DNA of 64,000 nt from Verrucomicrobiota bacterium. Lineage in GTDB: Bacteria; Verrucomicrobiota; Verrucomicrobiia; JADLBR01. Position 1 is the first letter of the stretch. Every line of letters starts with the position of its first letter. The stretch covers positions 62,001-126,000 of the forward strand of contig JAKQKQ010000201.1 in the NCBI GenBank assembly GCA_029560585.1, read 5' to 3'. Made by a program: the position numbers and the translations under genes. The notes beneath the pieces were generated by a model. That model worked only from the letters and a program-made list of their open reading frames with translations, did no database searches and was not told the DNA's origin. Below, one piece after another: positions 52,486 to 60,748 of this stretch.

Positions 52486-54012
52486 TCAGTCGCTGACGTA
52501 GATCGCGTAGAGCTTCGCGGCGCTGCCGGTGCGCATCGAGACGCGTGCGGCGCCGCGCCCTTTCGGTAACGCCAGCGCGCGCACCCGGATCCCCGATTCG
52601 ATCACATCTGCCGTGCCAATGACCCTCAATCTCTCGTCCAGCAATTCCACCTTCAGCGGATTGCCGGGAGTCACGCCGTCCGCGTTCAGGAGCAGCGCCG
52701 ACCCTTCGCGCATTTCGAAGAATGCTGTCTCGCAACTCGCGGGCGCATCGCCCGCCTGGGCGGACAGATAGCCGAAACCATCGCGGCGCAATGTGGCAAG
52801 ACCAATGTCCATCGACTTCAATTCGCCGTCCGTGTCCCAGTGCGAATACCAGATCATGGTCTTGTCGCCTTCGTTCGCGAACGCATGACCCTGGAGCAGG
52901 GCGACATCGTCCCATTCGCCTCCCGCGCCGCGCGCGATGACTTTGAAATCTGGGATGGGCTCCCGGAAATGGATGCCGTCATTGCTCAAGATCAGGCCCA
53001 GATCGATGTGGACGCCCAGCAGGTGCGACGATGACCCCTTTGGCGGTGGCGCAGGCGCGTCCTGCCATTGTCCGTAGAGCCCAACCAAAACGTTCCCGCG
53101 ATTCCACAAGCCCGCGCCCATGTGCGTCTGCTGGCCCTTTAGCGCCGGGTCGATGAGTTGCCCCGGACGCGCAAAAGCAAAGGCCTTCGCCTGAGACCAA
53201 TTCCTAAAATCTGGAGAACGGTATGCCAGCATCACCCGGCCCACCTCGCCGCCATCGGGTCGCCAACACCAGGGCGAGATCAATTGACCCGTCGCGTAGT
53301 AGAACTCGCCAAAGCGATAGAGACTCGAAACCTCGAAACGCTCGCCACCGGCGTTTGCGGGACGATCACCCACGACCCTCCACCTGAGTCCGTCCGAACT
53401 CGCCGCGCAGACCATCGCACAGATCCGCCGCTCCCTCTTCCCAACGTTACTCATGCCACCGGGGATGTCGCCATATGGCACGTGCGCGATGAACGCCGCC
53501 TTGTATCGGCGCGCCAGATCGGGATCGCCCGGATCATGCAGCACCGAGAGAAAATCGTTCACGCGGGTCAACGAAAACGGCTCGCCCTCGATCAGGCAGA
53601 TGTTGTTCTTCCGACTGCCCCTGAAATCCACCAGGCCCAGCTCCGGTTTCTTCCAATGCACGCCGTCCGCGCTCTCCGCATAGCACATGGGTCGCCACAG
53701 GCCCGGGGCCTGCCCCTTGACGACCTCCGCCTCGATCATGCCCAGGTACCACATCCGAAATTTGTCCCCGTCCTTGATGACCGTGCCATAGAGCGCCGCA
53801 TGCCCATGATCGGGCGATCCTTCCGGCCCGCGCCGCAAGACGGGGTTTTCCGGGTGCTTCGTCACGGGCACCAGGGTGACCTTCAGATTGTGCTGCCATG
53901 GAATGCTGTGGTCGTCGAAGGCAAAGAAAACACTCTCCCCCGCCGGTGACGGCGAAAGGCCGATGCCGCACACGAGACCGATGAGAGGGACAAAAAGGCG
54001 CGGGTCCGGCAT
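52486..54012 (-). CDS. Secreted five-bladed beta-propeller-like protein, copy 2
   Basis: 508 residues with a signal peptide (RLFVPLIGLVCGIGLSPSPAG). Propeller-type segments recur: KFRMWYLGMIEAE, CYAESADGVHWKKPELG, LSVLHDPGDPDLARRYKA and KTMIWYSHWDTDGE. The C-terminal part is a beta-sandwich with NPLKVELLDERLRVIGTADV. It resembles the gene downstream in layout (propeller plus sandwich, similar ending ...LYAIYVSD versus LYALRFAD), so the two are probably paralogues. The start was chosen at ATG 54010-54012 before the signal peptide; a longer frame to 54228 adds no recognisable sequence. The role is presumably binding or cleaving of an external glycan. Confidence 0.65.
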   Translation of the reverse strand: MPDPRLFVPLIGLVCGIGLSPSPAGESVFFAFDDHSIPWQHNLKVTLVPVTKHPENPVLRRGPEGSPDHGHAALYGTVIKDGDKFRMWYLGMIEAEVVKGQAPGLWRPMCYAESADGVHWKKPELGLVDFRGSRKNNICLIEGEPFSLTRVNDFLSVLHDPGDPDLARRYKAAFIAHVPYGDIPGGMSNVGKRERRICAMVCAASSDGLRWRVVGDRPANAGGERFEVSSLYRFGEFYYATGQLISPWCWRPDGGEVGRVMLAYRSPDFRNWSQAKAFAFARPGQLIDPALKGQQTHMGAGLWNRGNVLVGLYGQWQDAPAPPPKGSSSHLLGVHIDLGLILSNDGIHFREPIPDFKVIARGAGGEWDDVALLQGHAFANEGDKTMIWYSHWDTDGELKSMDIGLATLRRDGFGYLSAQAGDAPASCETAFFEMREGSALLLNADGVTPGNPLKVELLDERLRVIGTADVIESGIRVRALALPKGRGAARVSMRTGSAAKLYAIYVSD

Positions 54013-54150
54013 GGATCTGATCGGGTCCCACCAGCCGGCGCGCCCGTGAGAGCCTCTTGGAGAATCGCTTGCGAATCCTCGCCACCCCTCGGTGGTGCCC
54101 ATGTCGCCAGTGAGTCTGTTCCACAAGGACCGGGCGGACAAGCATGGTAT

Positions 54151-54173
54151 TTTGGTCAGTTTGCTTGACCAAA
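54151..54173. promoter_or_regulatory. Palindromic operator candidate TTTGGTCA-N7-TGACCAAA
   Basis: A perfect 8-bp inverted repeat with a 7-nt spacer lies in the 276-bp gap between the divergent propeller gene (minus) and the DUF47-PiT pair (plus). The pattern suits a dimeric repressor, for example of GntR type. No regulator gene is adjacent. Confidence 0.5.
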
Positions 54174-54288
54174 TCGAGCAATCTGGGAAACTGGTCTTGC
54201 GTCCCTGCCAGAAGTCCGGTAACCGCATGCCAGGTTCTTTGATCGCGCCCGCATGCGGCGGATCTGGGACGTGGGAGGACAGGCTGAT

Positions 54289-54930
54289 ATGCTAGGTTAT
54301 CTCAAAGGCCTCCTGGGTCATGACGGGAAGTTCTACGACCTGCTGGAGGCGAGCGCGATGGAGGCGCGAGAAAGCGCGGCACTCCTGGTTCGACTCATGC
54401 CGGCCCTCGGTTCGCCCGAGGCCGAGAAGATCGTCGGGGATCTGGCGGACAGGCGCAGGACGCTGAAGCGGCTGCGCAGCAGGATCATCCAGGACCTGTG
54501 CCGCACGTTTGTGACCCCGCTGGAGCGAGAGGACATCGAGGCGCTCTCCTCCGCGCTGTACCGCGTCCCCAAGACGGTGCAGAAGATCGCAGGTCGCCTG
54601 CTGGTCTGCCCGCCCGAGGTCCTTCACGATGTCGCACTCAAACAGGTTGGCATGCTGGACGAGGCCAGCGTGATCGTCGTCACCCTGGTCGGGAGCCTCC
54701 GGAAACGGCTGCATGGCGAGAGGATCGAGGCCGCCTGCGACAAGCTCCAGACCATCGAGGGCGACGCCGACAGGCTGGTGGGCGACCTCCTTGCCTCCCT
54801 CTATCAGGGCAGCACGGAAGCCAAGCGCGTGATCATCCTCAAGGATCTCTACGAGTTGCTGGAGAAGGCGATCGACCTCTGCCGCGACGTCGGCAACGTG
54901 GTCTTCCACGTCATCCTGAAATACTCTTGA
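54289..54930 (+). CDS. DUF47/PhoU-like phosphate transport regulator
   Basis: A 213-residue all-helical protein of the DUF47 (PhoU_div) family. The start at ATG 54289 (MLGYLKGLLGHDGKFYDLLEASA) is supported by GGGAGG ahead. Inside are the family segments TFVTPLEREDIEALSSALY and KDLYELLEKAIDLCRDVGNVV, the latter with the acidic metal-binding pattern of PhoU. Such proteins pair with PiT transporters and are thought to regulate them. The PiT gene follows 15 bases later. A frame from 54253 is slightly longer and unneeded. Confidence 0.9.
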   Translation: MLGYLKGLLGHDGKFYDLLEASAMEARESAALLVRLMPALGSPEAEKIVGDLADRRRTLKRLRSRIIQDLCRTFVTPLEREDIEALSSALYRVPKTVQKIAGRLLVCPPEVLHDVALKQVGMLDEASVIVVTLVGSLRKRLHGERIEAACDKLQTIEGDADRLVGDLLASLYQGSTEAKRVIILKDLYELLEKAIDLCRDVGNVVFHVILKYS

Positions 54931-54945
54931 CGCGGCGGGCGGCGC

Positions 54946-56115
54946 ATGTGGCTCTTCCTCCTAGTCCTGCTCGTGGCCCTGACGTTCGAGTACATCAACG
55001 GGTTCCACGATGCCGCCAACGCGATCGCGACGGTCGTTTCCACCAAGGTCCTGACCCCGCGCGTGGCGATAATGCTGGCCGCCACGTTTGACATGATCGG
55101 CGCCCTGATGGGCACCGCGGTGGCATCGACCATCGGCAAGGGACTGGTTGATCCGACCGCCATCACCGTGCTCGCCGTCCTCTCGGCCCTGGTGGCGGCG
55201 ATCCTCTGGAATTTGTTCACGTGGTGGTTTGGCATGCCTTCCAGCTCCAGCCACGCCCTCGTCGGGGGACTTTGTGGCGCGGCCCTGGCCACCACCCACG
55301 GGGATTGGCACGTCCTGAACTGGAGCGGCGGACTGTGGCCGAAACTCGTCGTGCCCATGGTCATATCGCCGATAATCGGATTCTTCGCGGGGGCCATACT
55401 GATGGCGGGCATGACCATCGCCCTGCGCCGGACCCGCCCCAGCATCATCCAGAATGTCTTTGGTAAACTCCAGATCGTCAGCGCCTCCTTCATGGGGCTG
55501 AGCCACGGGACGAACGACGCGCAGAAAACGATGGGCATCATCACCCTGGCCCTTTTCAGCGGCACGCAGGCGGGGGCATTCAAGGAGTTGCCGGAACCGC
55601 TGCACTTCCTCCGCACCCCGCAATTCGAACTCAGCACATGGGTGATCCTGCTCTGCGCCGTAACCATGGCCGCCGGTACCGCGTCCGGCGGCTGGAGAAT
55701 CATCAGGACGATGGGCCATAAGATCGTGCGACTGCAGCCGGTGCATGGTTTTGCGGCCGAGACGGTCGCCGCCATCGTCATTCAGTCCGCAAGCCACCTT
55801 GGGATACCGCTCTCGACCACCCACGTGATCTCGACCTCGATCATGGGCGTCGGTGCCAGCAAGAGAGTCGGCGCGGTCAAATGGGGCATTGTCAACCGCA
55901 TCGTTTGGGCATGGGTGCTCACCCTGCCCACAACAGCGATCGTCGGGTTCTGCGTGCAATCGCTCCTCCAGCCCCTCGCCGCCCACGGCGGCCGACAACA
56001 GGTGCCGATGCGTGTGGAACTCCATGCGGCCGCGGGCGATGTGGGCCGCAACCACGGCGCCATCGACCCATCACACCAGCCAGCCACTCCGGCCATGCCC
56101 CGCGCGACCCGTTGA
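54946..56115 (+). CDS. Inorganic phosphate transporter, PiT family
   Basis: A 389-residue membrane protein with about ten helices. The two family repeats carry the signature Asn-Asp regions: NGFHDAANAIATVVSTK near residue 20 and SHGTNDAQKTMGII near 185. It imports phosphate (as metal-phosphate) with protons or sodium. The preceding DUF47 gene forms a standard pair. The last helix is followed by about 45 polar residues (RQQVPMRVELHAAAGD...), longer than usual for the family. A high-affinity Pst system is encoded at the right end of the window. Confidence 0.92.
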   Translation: MWLFLLVLLVALTFEYINGFHDAANAIATVVSTKVLTPRVAIMLAATFDMIGALMGTAVASTIGKGLVDPTAITVLAVLSALVAAILWNLFTWWFGMPSSSSHALVGGLCGAALATTHGDWHVLNWSGGLWPKLVVPMVISPIIGFFAGAILMAGMTIALRRTRPSIIQNVFGKLQIVSASFMGLSHGTNDAQKTMGIITLALFSGTQAGAFKELPEPLHFLRTPQFELSTWVILLCAVTMAAGTASGGWRIIRTMGHKIVRLQPVHGFAAETVAAIVIQSASHLGIPLSTTHVISTSIMGVGASKRVGAVKWGIVNRIVWAWVLTLPTTAIVGFCVQSLLQPLAAHGGRQQVPMRVELHAAAGDVGRNHGAIDPSHQPATPAMPRATR

Positions 56116-56176
56116 GGGACAACTGGCCCTTTCCGCCTGCGTCGCGGGACCGCCACATCCTCCGGCTATTCTCGAA

Positions 56177-57334
56177 TCACGCGACCAGGTTGTGTTCCAC
56201 CAGACACGCCGCGGCCCGGATGTCCAGCGCCTGGCCCTTCGCGCGGACGATGCGGTTGTTTGCAATGATGTGGCGCCCTCCGCCGGGACCGGCGCTGATG
56301 CCGGGACCCGGATCGATCGCGTCGAGCAGATTGCCCGTGACGATGCAATCCCCGGCATCGCCGAGATCGAAACCGCCCTGGTCCGGGACCATCTGCGGCA
56401 GCGGGAAGAACGCGCCGCCATACACGCTCTTGCGGACCATGTTGCCGGTTATCGTGTGCTTGCCGGCACCCTCCGCCGCCTCAATGAGCACGGCCGCCCT
56501 GTTGTTGTTGATGAAATCATTTCCCGTGATGGCGAAGCCCCGGCACTCACCGACAAGCCGGATTCCGATGTCGGCGTGCAGATAATTCGACGTGATCGCG
56601 ATGTCGCGACAGCGGTCGCGCACTTTCTGCTCGCAGGTGCCTCTCGCCTCGATGGCCGTGTGAAAACCTTCGATCGTGTTGTTCGCGATGACATGTTGCG
56701 CGGTGCCGTCGAGGATGATCGCGGTATTCTTGCCATAGGCGAAATGGTTATTGACGACGCGGACCTCTCGACACTCCCAGCCCAGATAGACGTGCTCTTC
56801 CTGCTCCTGCCCCCCCTCAAGTCGCCGCGTCTGATTGCCGTGCAGCGTGAGATGATGGACGTTCTCCGCCCGGACGCCGCGCTTGCAGTCGCGCATCCAG
56901 CAATCCCGCACGACGACGTTGGTGCCATGCGGGACGAGCCGGATTGCGTAACCCCCGTGCCCGAGGAAAAAGCAGCTGTCGATCATCGTGTCGTTGGGAA
57001 ACATCACCAGCAGGCCATCGCCGCTCTGGTGATTGCCCTCGAACGTGATGTCCCGGACGGTCATCCGCAGGTCCGGCCACCACGAGCCGGTCACGCCGCT
57101 GAGCTGCAGCAATGGCTCGCCGCATGTGTTGGTATTGACCAGCACGCTCCCGCGCCCGTCTCCCACGATGAAGAGATGCTGCCCCTCGACCAGCGTCTTC
57201 GCCACCGGTCCCGTGATCTCATGCCGCCCGGGGGGAACGTAGACAGTGCCGCCGTGCTTCGGCAACGCATCCAGGGCGGCCTGAAGCCCGCCCGCCTCGC
57301 ACATGTTGATCCATTCGATCGGTCTTGCGCTCAT
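56177..57334 (-). CDS. Right-handed parallel beta-helix protein (pectate lyase-like)
   Basis: 385 residues without an obvious signal peptide. After the start PKHGGTVYVPPGRHEITG, typical of pectin-lyase-like folds, there are repeated coils with NN/GN turns (VVNNHFAYGKNTAII, VIANNTIEGFHTAIE, AITGNDFINNNRAAV, HTITGNMVRKS, CIVTGNLLDAI). Such proteins are polysaccharide lyases, epimerases or binding proteins. No catalytic residues can be fixed. The lack of a leader peptide is odd for a lyase and suggests a cytoplasmic role or a wrong start. The gene is convergent with the PiT gene. Confidence 0.78.
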   Translation of the reverse strand: MSARPIEWINMCEAGGLQAALDALPKHGGTVYVPPGRHEITGPVAKTLVEGQHLFIVGDGRGSVLVNTNTCGEPLLQLSGVTGSWWPDLRMTVRDITFEGNHQSGDGLLVMFPNDTMIDSCFFLGHGGYAIRLVPHGTNVVVRDCWMRDCKRGVRAENVHHLTLHGNQTRRLEGGQEQEEHVYLGWECREVRVVNNHFAYGKNTAIILDGTAQHVIANNTIEGFHTAIEARGTCEQKVRDRCRDIAITSNYLHADIGIRLVGECRGFAITGNDFINNNRAAVLIEAAEGAGKHTITGNMVRKSVYGGAFFPLPQMVPDQGGFDLGDAGDCIVTGNLLDAIDPGPGISAGPGGGRHIIANNRIVRAKGQALDIRAAACLVEHNLVA

Positions 57335-57566
57335 AAAACCCCACGGCGATCACTGCTAATTACCCGATAATCGGACCTGGTGCCCGCTGACCTCCGCCGA
57401 GGCCACTACCCGCGGCGGAGCCCGATCCCGCCATCAGATCATGATAGCGCTCCGGGTAGTCAGTTGTCCAGAAGAGGCACTCCCTCCAAACCCTACTGGG
57501 AACCAGAATTCACGATGCCCCTTCCTCGCTTGGCACCGTGCGCCAGTCCAGATAGGGTTCGATTTG

Positions 57567-58539
57567 ATGAACCGGCGCGAGTTCCTGGCGCGGGCGGCCA
57601 TGGCAATGGCCGCCGTTATACCGAACGAAGGTGCGCGCGCCGCGATGCTCGATCCCTCCTGCATCGGCGCCAACACCGCCCTCCCCGGATTCGGATTGCT
57701 GGAGGCGATCCAGGCCCTGCGCGACCTGGCTTTCCCCGCGATCGAAATACATCCGTTTGGGTCGCCCGAGCCGGCACCCTTCGTCTTTCCCGGCTTCCAG
57801 TTCGATTCGTTATCCCAGGACGACAGGCAGAAGATCCGCGCCGCCCTGGGCGGCTTCCGGCACGTCTCGGCGCACCTTCCATTCCAAGAGCTTCACTTCT
57901 TTTCCCGGTTCGCGCCGATCGCCGAATTCTCCACCCGGCAGTTGCGCCTCGCGCTGGAGGCGACCGCATTCTTCGGCGCGACGATCGCGGTTGCGCACAC
58001 CACGCCACCGTCATGGCCGTTGAAGTTCGAAGACGCTTTGCCGCAGATGGTGCGCCGATTCCGCGAGTGGGGCGACATCGCGGAGAAGGGCAACTTCAAG
58101 ATCGCCATCGAGACCTCATACCCAGGATCCGTGCGCGAGCACGTGCGGCTCTTGAGGGAGATCGATCACGCGTGCGTCGGTTGCGCGATCGACGTCGGCC
58201 CAGATCGGATTTGCCGAATTCACGTCCCGCGTGAAACCGGGCGAGCGATCCACGCCAGACGGCATCGCCATCTATAATGACGTGATGCACGAGCTGATCG
58301 ACCAACTTGGCCCGAAAGTCATCCACTTCCATGTCCATGATGTTGACCGCAAGCTCTGGAAGGATCATCGGCCGATCGGCGCCGGCGGCGTGATCGACTA
58401 CCCCCGGCTGTTGCGGAAACTGAAGCAGATCGACTACAGGGGTCTGATGGTCCTCGAAATCGAAAGCACGCAGGAGCGCGCAAAGGCCGACTTCGCGGAT
58501 TCAAAACGCAGGCTACAAGAATTCATGGCCGAGGCGTGA
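57567..58539 (+). pseudogene. Tat-exported sugar isomerase/epimerase-like protein with a one-base frameshift
   Basis: The first part, from ATG 57567, begins with a twin-arginine signal (MNRREFLARAAMAMAA) and runs through FAIETSYPGS-type barrel segments to CAIDVG near 58197. The rest continues in the next frame as GFAEFTSRVKPGERSTPDG, then FHVHDVDRKLW and LMVLEIEST to the stop at 58539. Removing one C from the CCC at 58199-58201 restores a single frame of about 323 residues with all barrel metal ligands (E, D, H, E). So this is either a recent mutation, a sequencing error, or less likely programmed frameshifting. Without repair the protein lacks two ligands. The family is xylose-isomerase-like; the substrate is unknown. 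Confidence 0.8.
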
Positions 58540-58562
58540 CGCGCCGGGATCGCCCGCGCCCA

Positions 58563-60413
58563 TCAGGGTCCGTCAGCGGCCCGGGTCCTGCCCTCGGCGG
58601 TCTCCAGCCAGACCTCCATGTGGCACCCCGCACAGTCAAACGTCAGCCGAAAGCGCCGCCCACGGTCATCCACCAGCCACAGGTCTTCCGTGGTCCCACC
58701 GCCGCTCTCCCTGGGGCATTGCCCGAGCTCGTATCGGATGCAATGCCGGGTGGTCATCACACGCCGTCCGGCGAGGTCCACCTCGCCGGTCTCTGCCGCT
58801 GGTTCTGTCACCAGGGCCCCGTGCCGTTCGTAGAAGGCGCGGGCCTTCGCATTCATCACGTTCGCCTCAAAGCCCATCTCCCGCCCCGGGCATGGGTGAG
58901 AAGTTCCCTTTGGCGCCTCGGCGCGCGCGGGCATGAACGCCGCGGCCCGCGCTGCCCTCAACTTTGCCACAAGCTCCCGCCTCCACGCCGCAATCTTGCC
59001 GGCGGGCACAAATGGCACCTCATCGCACTCGAGGACGATCTCGCGCGCCCCGAATTCTGTTCCCCCCAACTTGCCCAGCTGTTGCCTCCACACGCCCGCC
59101 ATCGCCACCGGATCCTTCGGCCGGCTCAGGTCGGCCGCCGGCATCTCGACGGCACATCGAATCCCCTCCGGGTCTCGCGCCTCCAGATACGGGCGCGATC
59201 CGCCGTGGCGCAGCCTGATGTCGATCGCCACGCGCCTCGCGATCCTGCCTCGCGCCAGGCGATTCTCGAACTCCCGATCCAGATTGCGGTGGACGACCAC
59301 CCTCGGGCTTATCCCCGAGGCATCCGCCAACCGGACCCGATCGCCCTCCACGCCTTCCACCGACGTGCCGTGCAGTTGGCCCGCCCCGTCGAAGAATGCG
59401 ATCCCGTCCCCCGGCCGCAGCGCATCCCCCTCGATCCGCACACCCCGGGCATCTATCGCCGCCACGGTCCCCACCGTGGCCCCCACAGACTTGGGAGTCT
59501 CGATCGAGCCTATTCCCCGGTGCCTCCCATGCAAAAAGTACGGCGTGAAGCCACGGTTGAAGCTCTTCGCCGGATCCGGTTCGAACTCGATCTCGCTCTC
59601 GCCAAAGGACGCCCGCCGCAACCCCGGGCGCAGGGCCAGCGCCGCATCCACGGTGCGCCGATAGTGGCTCACCACGTTCTTCACGTAACCCGCATCCTTC
59701 AGCCGCCCCTCGATCTTGAACGATCTCACACCCGCATCGAGTAGACCCCCGATGTCCGGCGTCAGATTCAGGTCCTTCAACGACAGCAGATGCCGCTCGC
59801 TCACAAGCACGCGGCCCGAGCCATCCAGCAAAGAGTACTGCCGGCGGCACGGCTGCGCGCAATCGCCGCGGTTGCCGCTCCGGCCGCCGATCGCATAGCT
59901 CAGAAAGCACTGGCCGCTCTGGCACACGCACAGCGCCCCATGAACGAAACACTCCAGCGGCACCTCGGTCGTCGAGCGAATCTCCCGGATCTCCTCCAGC
60001 GTCAGCTCCCGCTCCAGGATCACACGGCTGAACCCCGCGCGCTCCAAGAATAGCACCTTCTCGGCGGTCATGTTGTGCGTCTGCGTGCTCGCGATGAGCG
60101 GCAGCGGCGGTAGTTCGCACTCCAGGAGACCCATGTCCTGGATGATCACCCCATCCACCCCGGCCCCATGCACCGCCCAGATCAATTCCACTGCCTGCGA
60201 CAGCTCCGAATCGCTCAGAATCGTGTTGATCGCCACAAACACCCGCGCCCGGTACACGTGCGCGAACGCCGCCAGCCCCTCAATCGCCTCGACCGAATTC
60301 CCCGCACGACCCCTCGCCCCAAACCGAGGCCCCCCGATGTAAACCGCATCCGCACCGCAAAGGATCGCCGCCCTACCGCACTCGGCATCCTTCGCCGGAG
60401 CAAGCAGTTCCAC
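58563..60413 (-). CDS. Peptidase U32-family protein (RlhA/TrhP-like)
   Basis: A 616-residue cytoplasmic protein. It begins VELLAPAKDAECGRAAILCGAD, the classical U32 start, and has the cluster-binding Cys set in ECFVHGALCVCQSGQCFLSY and GDCAQPCRRQY. Then LLSLKDLNLTPDIGGLLDAG and FKIEGRLKDAGYVKNVV follow, as in TrhP/RlhA. Bacterial members hydroxylate tRNA or 23S rRNA using prephenate-derived groups rather than act as proteases. The C-terminal half is a longer U32-type domain. I chose GTG 60411-60413 with GAGG eight bases ahead. The frame stays open to 60521, but that stretch is the tRNA-Pro gene. Confidence 0.87.
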   Translation of the reverse strand: MELLAPAKDAECGRAAILCGADAVYIGGPRFGARGRAGNSVEAIEGLAAFAHVYRARVFVAINTILSDSELSQAVELIWAVHGAGVDGVIIQDMGLLECELPPLPLIASTQTHNMTAEKVLFLERAGFSRVILERELTLEEIREIRSTTEVPLECFVHGALCVCQSGQCFLSYAIGGRSGNRGDCAQPCRRQYSLLDGSGRVLVSERHLLSLKDLNLTPDIGGLLDAGVRSFKIEGRLKDAGYVKNVVSHYRRTVDAALALRPGLRRASFGESEIEFEPDPAKSFNRGFTPYFLHGRHRGIGSIETPKSVGATVGTVAAIDARGVRIEGDALRPGDGIAFFDGAGQLHGTSVEGVEGDRVRLADASGISPRVVVHRNLDREFENRLARGRIARRVAIDIRLRHGGSRPYLEARDPEGIRCAVEMPAADLSRPKDPVAMAGVWRQQLGKLGGTEFGAREIVLECDEVPFVPAGKIAAWRRELVAKLRAARAAAFMPARAEAPKGTSHPCPGREMGFEANVMNAKARAFYERHGALVTEPAAETGEVDLAGRRVMTTRHCIRYELGQCPRESGGGTTEDLWLVDDRGRRFRLTFDCAGCHMEVWLETAEGRTRAADGP

Positions 60414-60462
60414 CGCGCCCCGCGCCTCACCCAGTCCTTCGTGTCCCACGAGATAAAGAGAA

Positions 60463-60537
60463 TCGGGCTGCAGGGATTTGAACCCTGGACCTCCTCGTCC
60501 CGAACGAGGCGCGCTAGCCAAACTGCGCTACAGCCCG
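60463..60537 (-). tRNA. tRNA-Pro (CGG anticodon)
   Basis: All arms fold: acceptor CGGGCTG/CAGCCCG, D stem GCGC/GCGC, anticodon stem CCTCG/CGAGG with loop TTCGGGA, variable AGGTC and T arm CAGGG-TTCAAAT-CCCTG. The anticodon CGG reads CCG, and the C at position 1 and A73 fit bacterial tRNA-Pro. CCA is not encoded. It is 50 bases ahead of the U32 gene in the same direction. Confidence 0.95.
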
Positions 60538-60548
60538 AAAGAATTTTT

Positions 60549-60576
60549 ACAATATCACCCTCGGCCCTTATCGCAA
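60549..60576 (-). promoter_or_regulatory. Promoter of tRNA-Pro
   Basis: On the minus strand TTGCGA (60571-60576), 16-bp spacer, TATTGT (60549-60554), eleven bases before the tRNA 5' end. Confidence 0.5.
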
Positions 60577-60628
60577 GGCCGAAGCTTTGCCCCACAGAAA
60601 AACCCCTTTTGCCTCCGACGCCACCATT

Positions 60629-60682
60629 GTCACAGTACCGTAACATCGCGGTAACAGTGCCGTAACGACCACCCGCCATACT
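60629..60682 (+). promoter_or_regulatory. Pho-box-like operator (four 11-bp repeats) with -10 for the pst operon
   Basis: GTCAC at 60629 and GTAAC at 60640, 60651 and 60662 are spaced exactly 11 bp. The 7-mers read TTGTCAC, CCGTAAC, CGGTAAC and CCGTAAC, close to CTGTCAT half-sites of PhoB-type regulators. CATACT at 60677-60682 lies ten bases after the last repeat and fits the -10 of an activated promoter. Confidence 0.72.
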
Positions 60683-60748
60683 GGCGACCTGGTATGGTTG
60701 GCAAAAAAGCATGGCCGCTCTCATATTAATCGTATAGGTCTCTGGCCA

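Noticed and set aside
54013-54228. Longer N-terminus for the propeller copy 2 gene
   Set aside because: It would bury the signal peptide 70 residues inside and would cover the palindromic operator; ATG 54012 gives a normal exported protein.
55853-57370. 505-codon plus-strand frame
   Set aside because: It overlaps the PiT C-terminus in another frame and lies antisense to the beta-helix gene.
60414-60521. N-terminal extension of the U32 gene
   Set aside because: Most of this stretch is the tRNA-Pro gene; the GTG at 60413 with GAGG ahead starts exactly at the conserved VELLAPA sequence.
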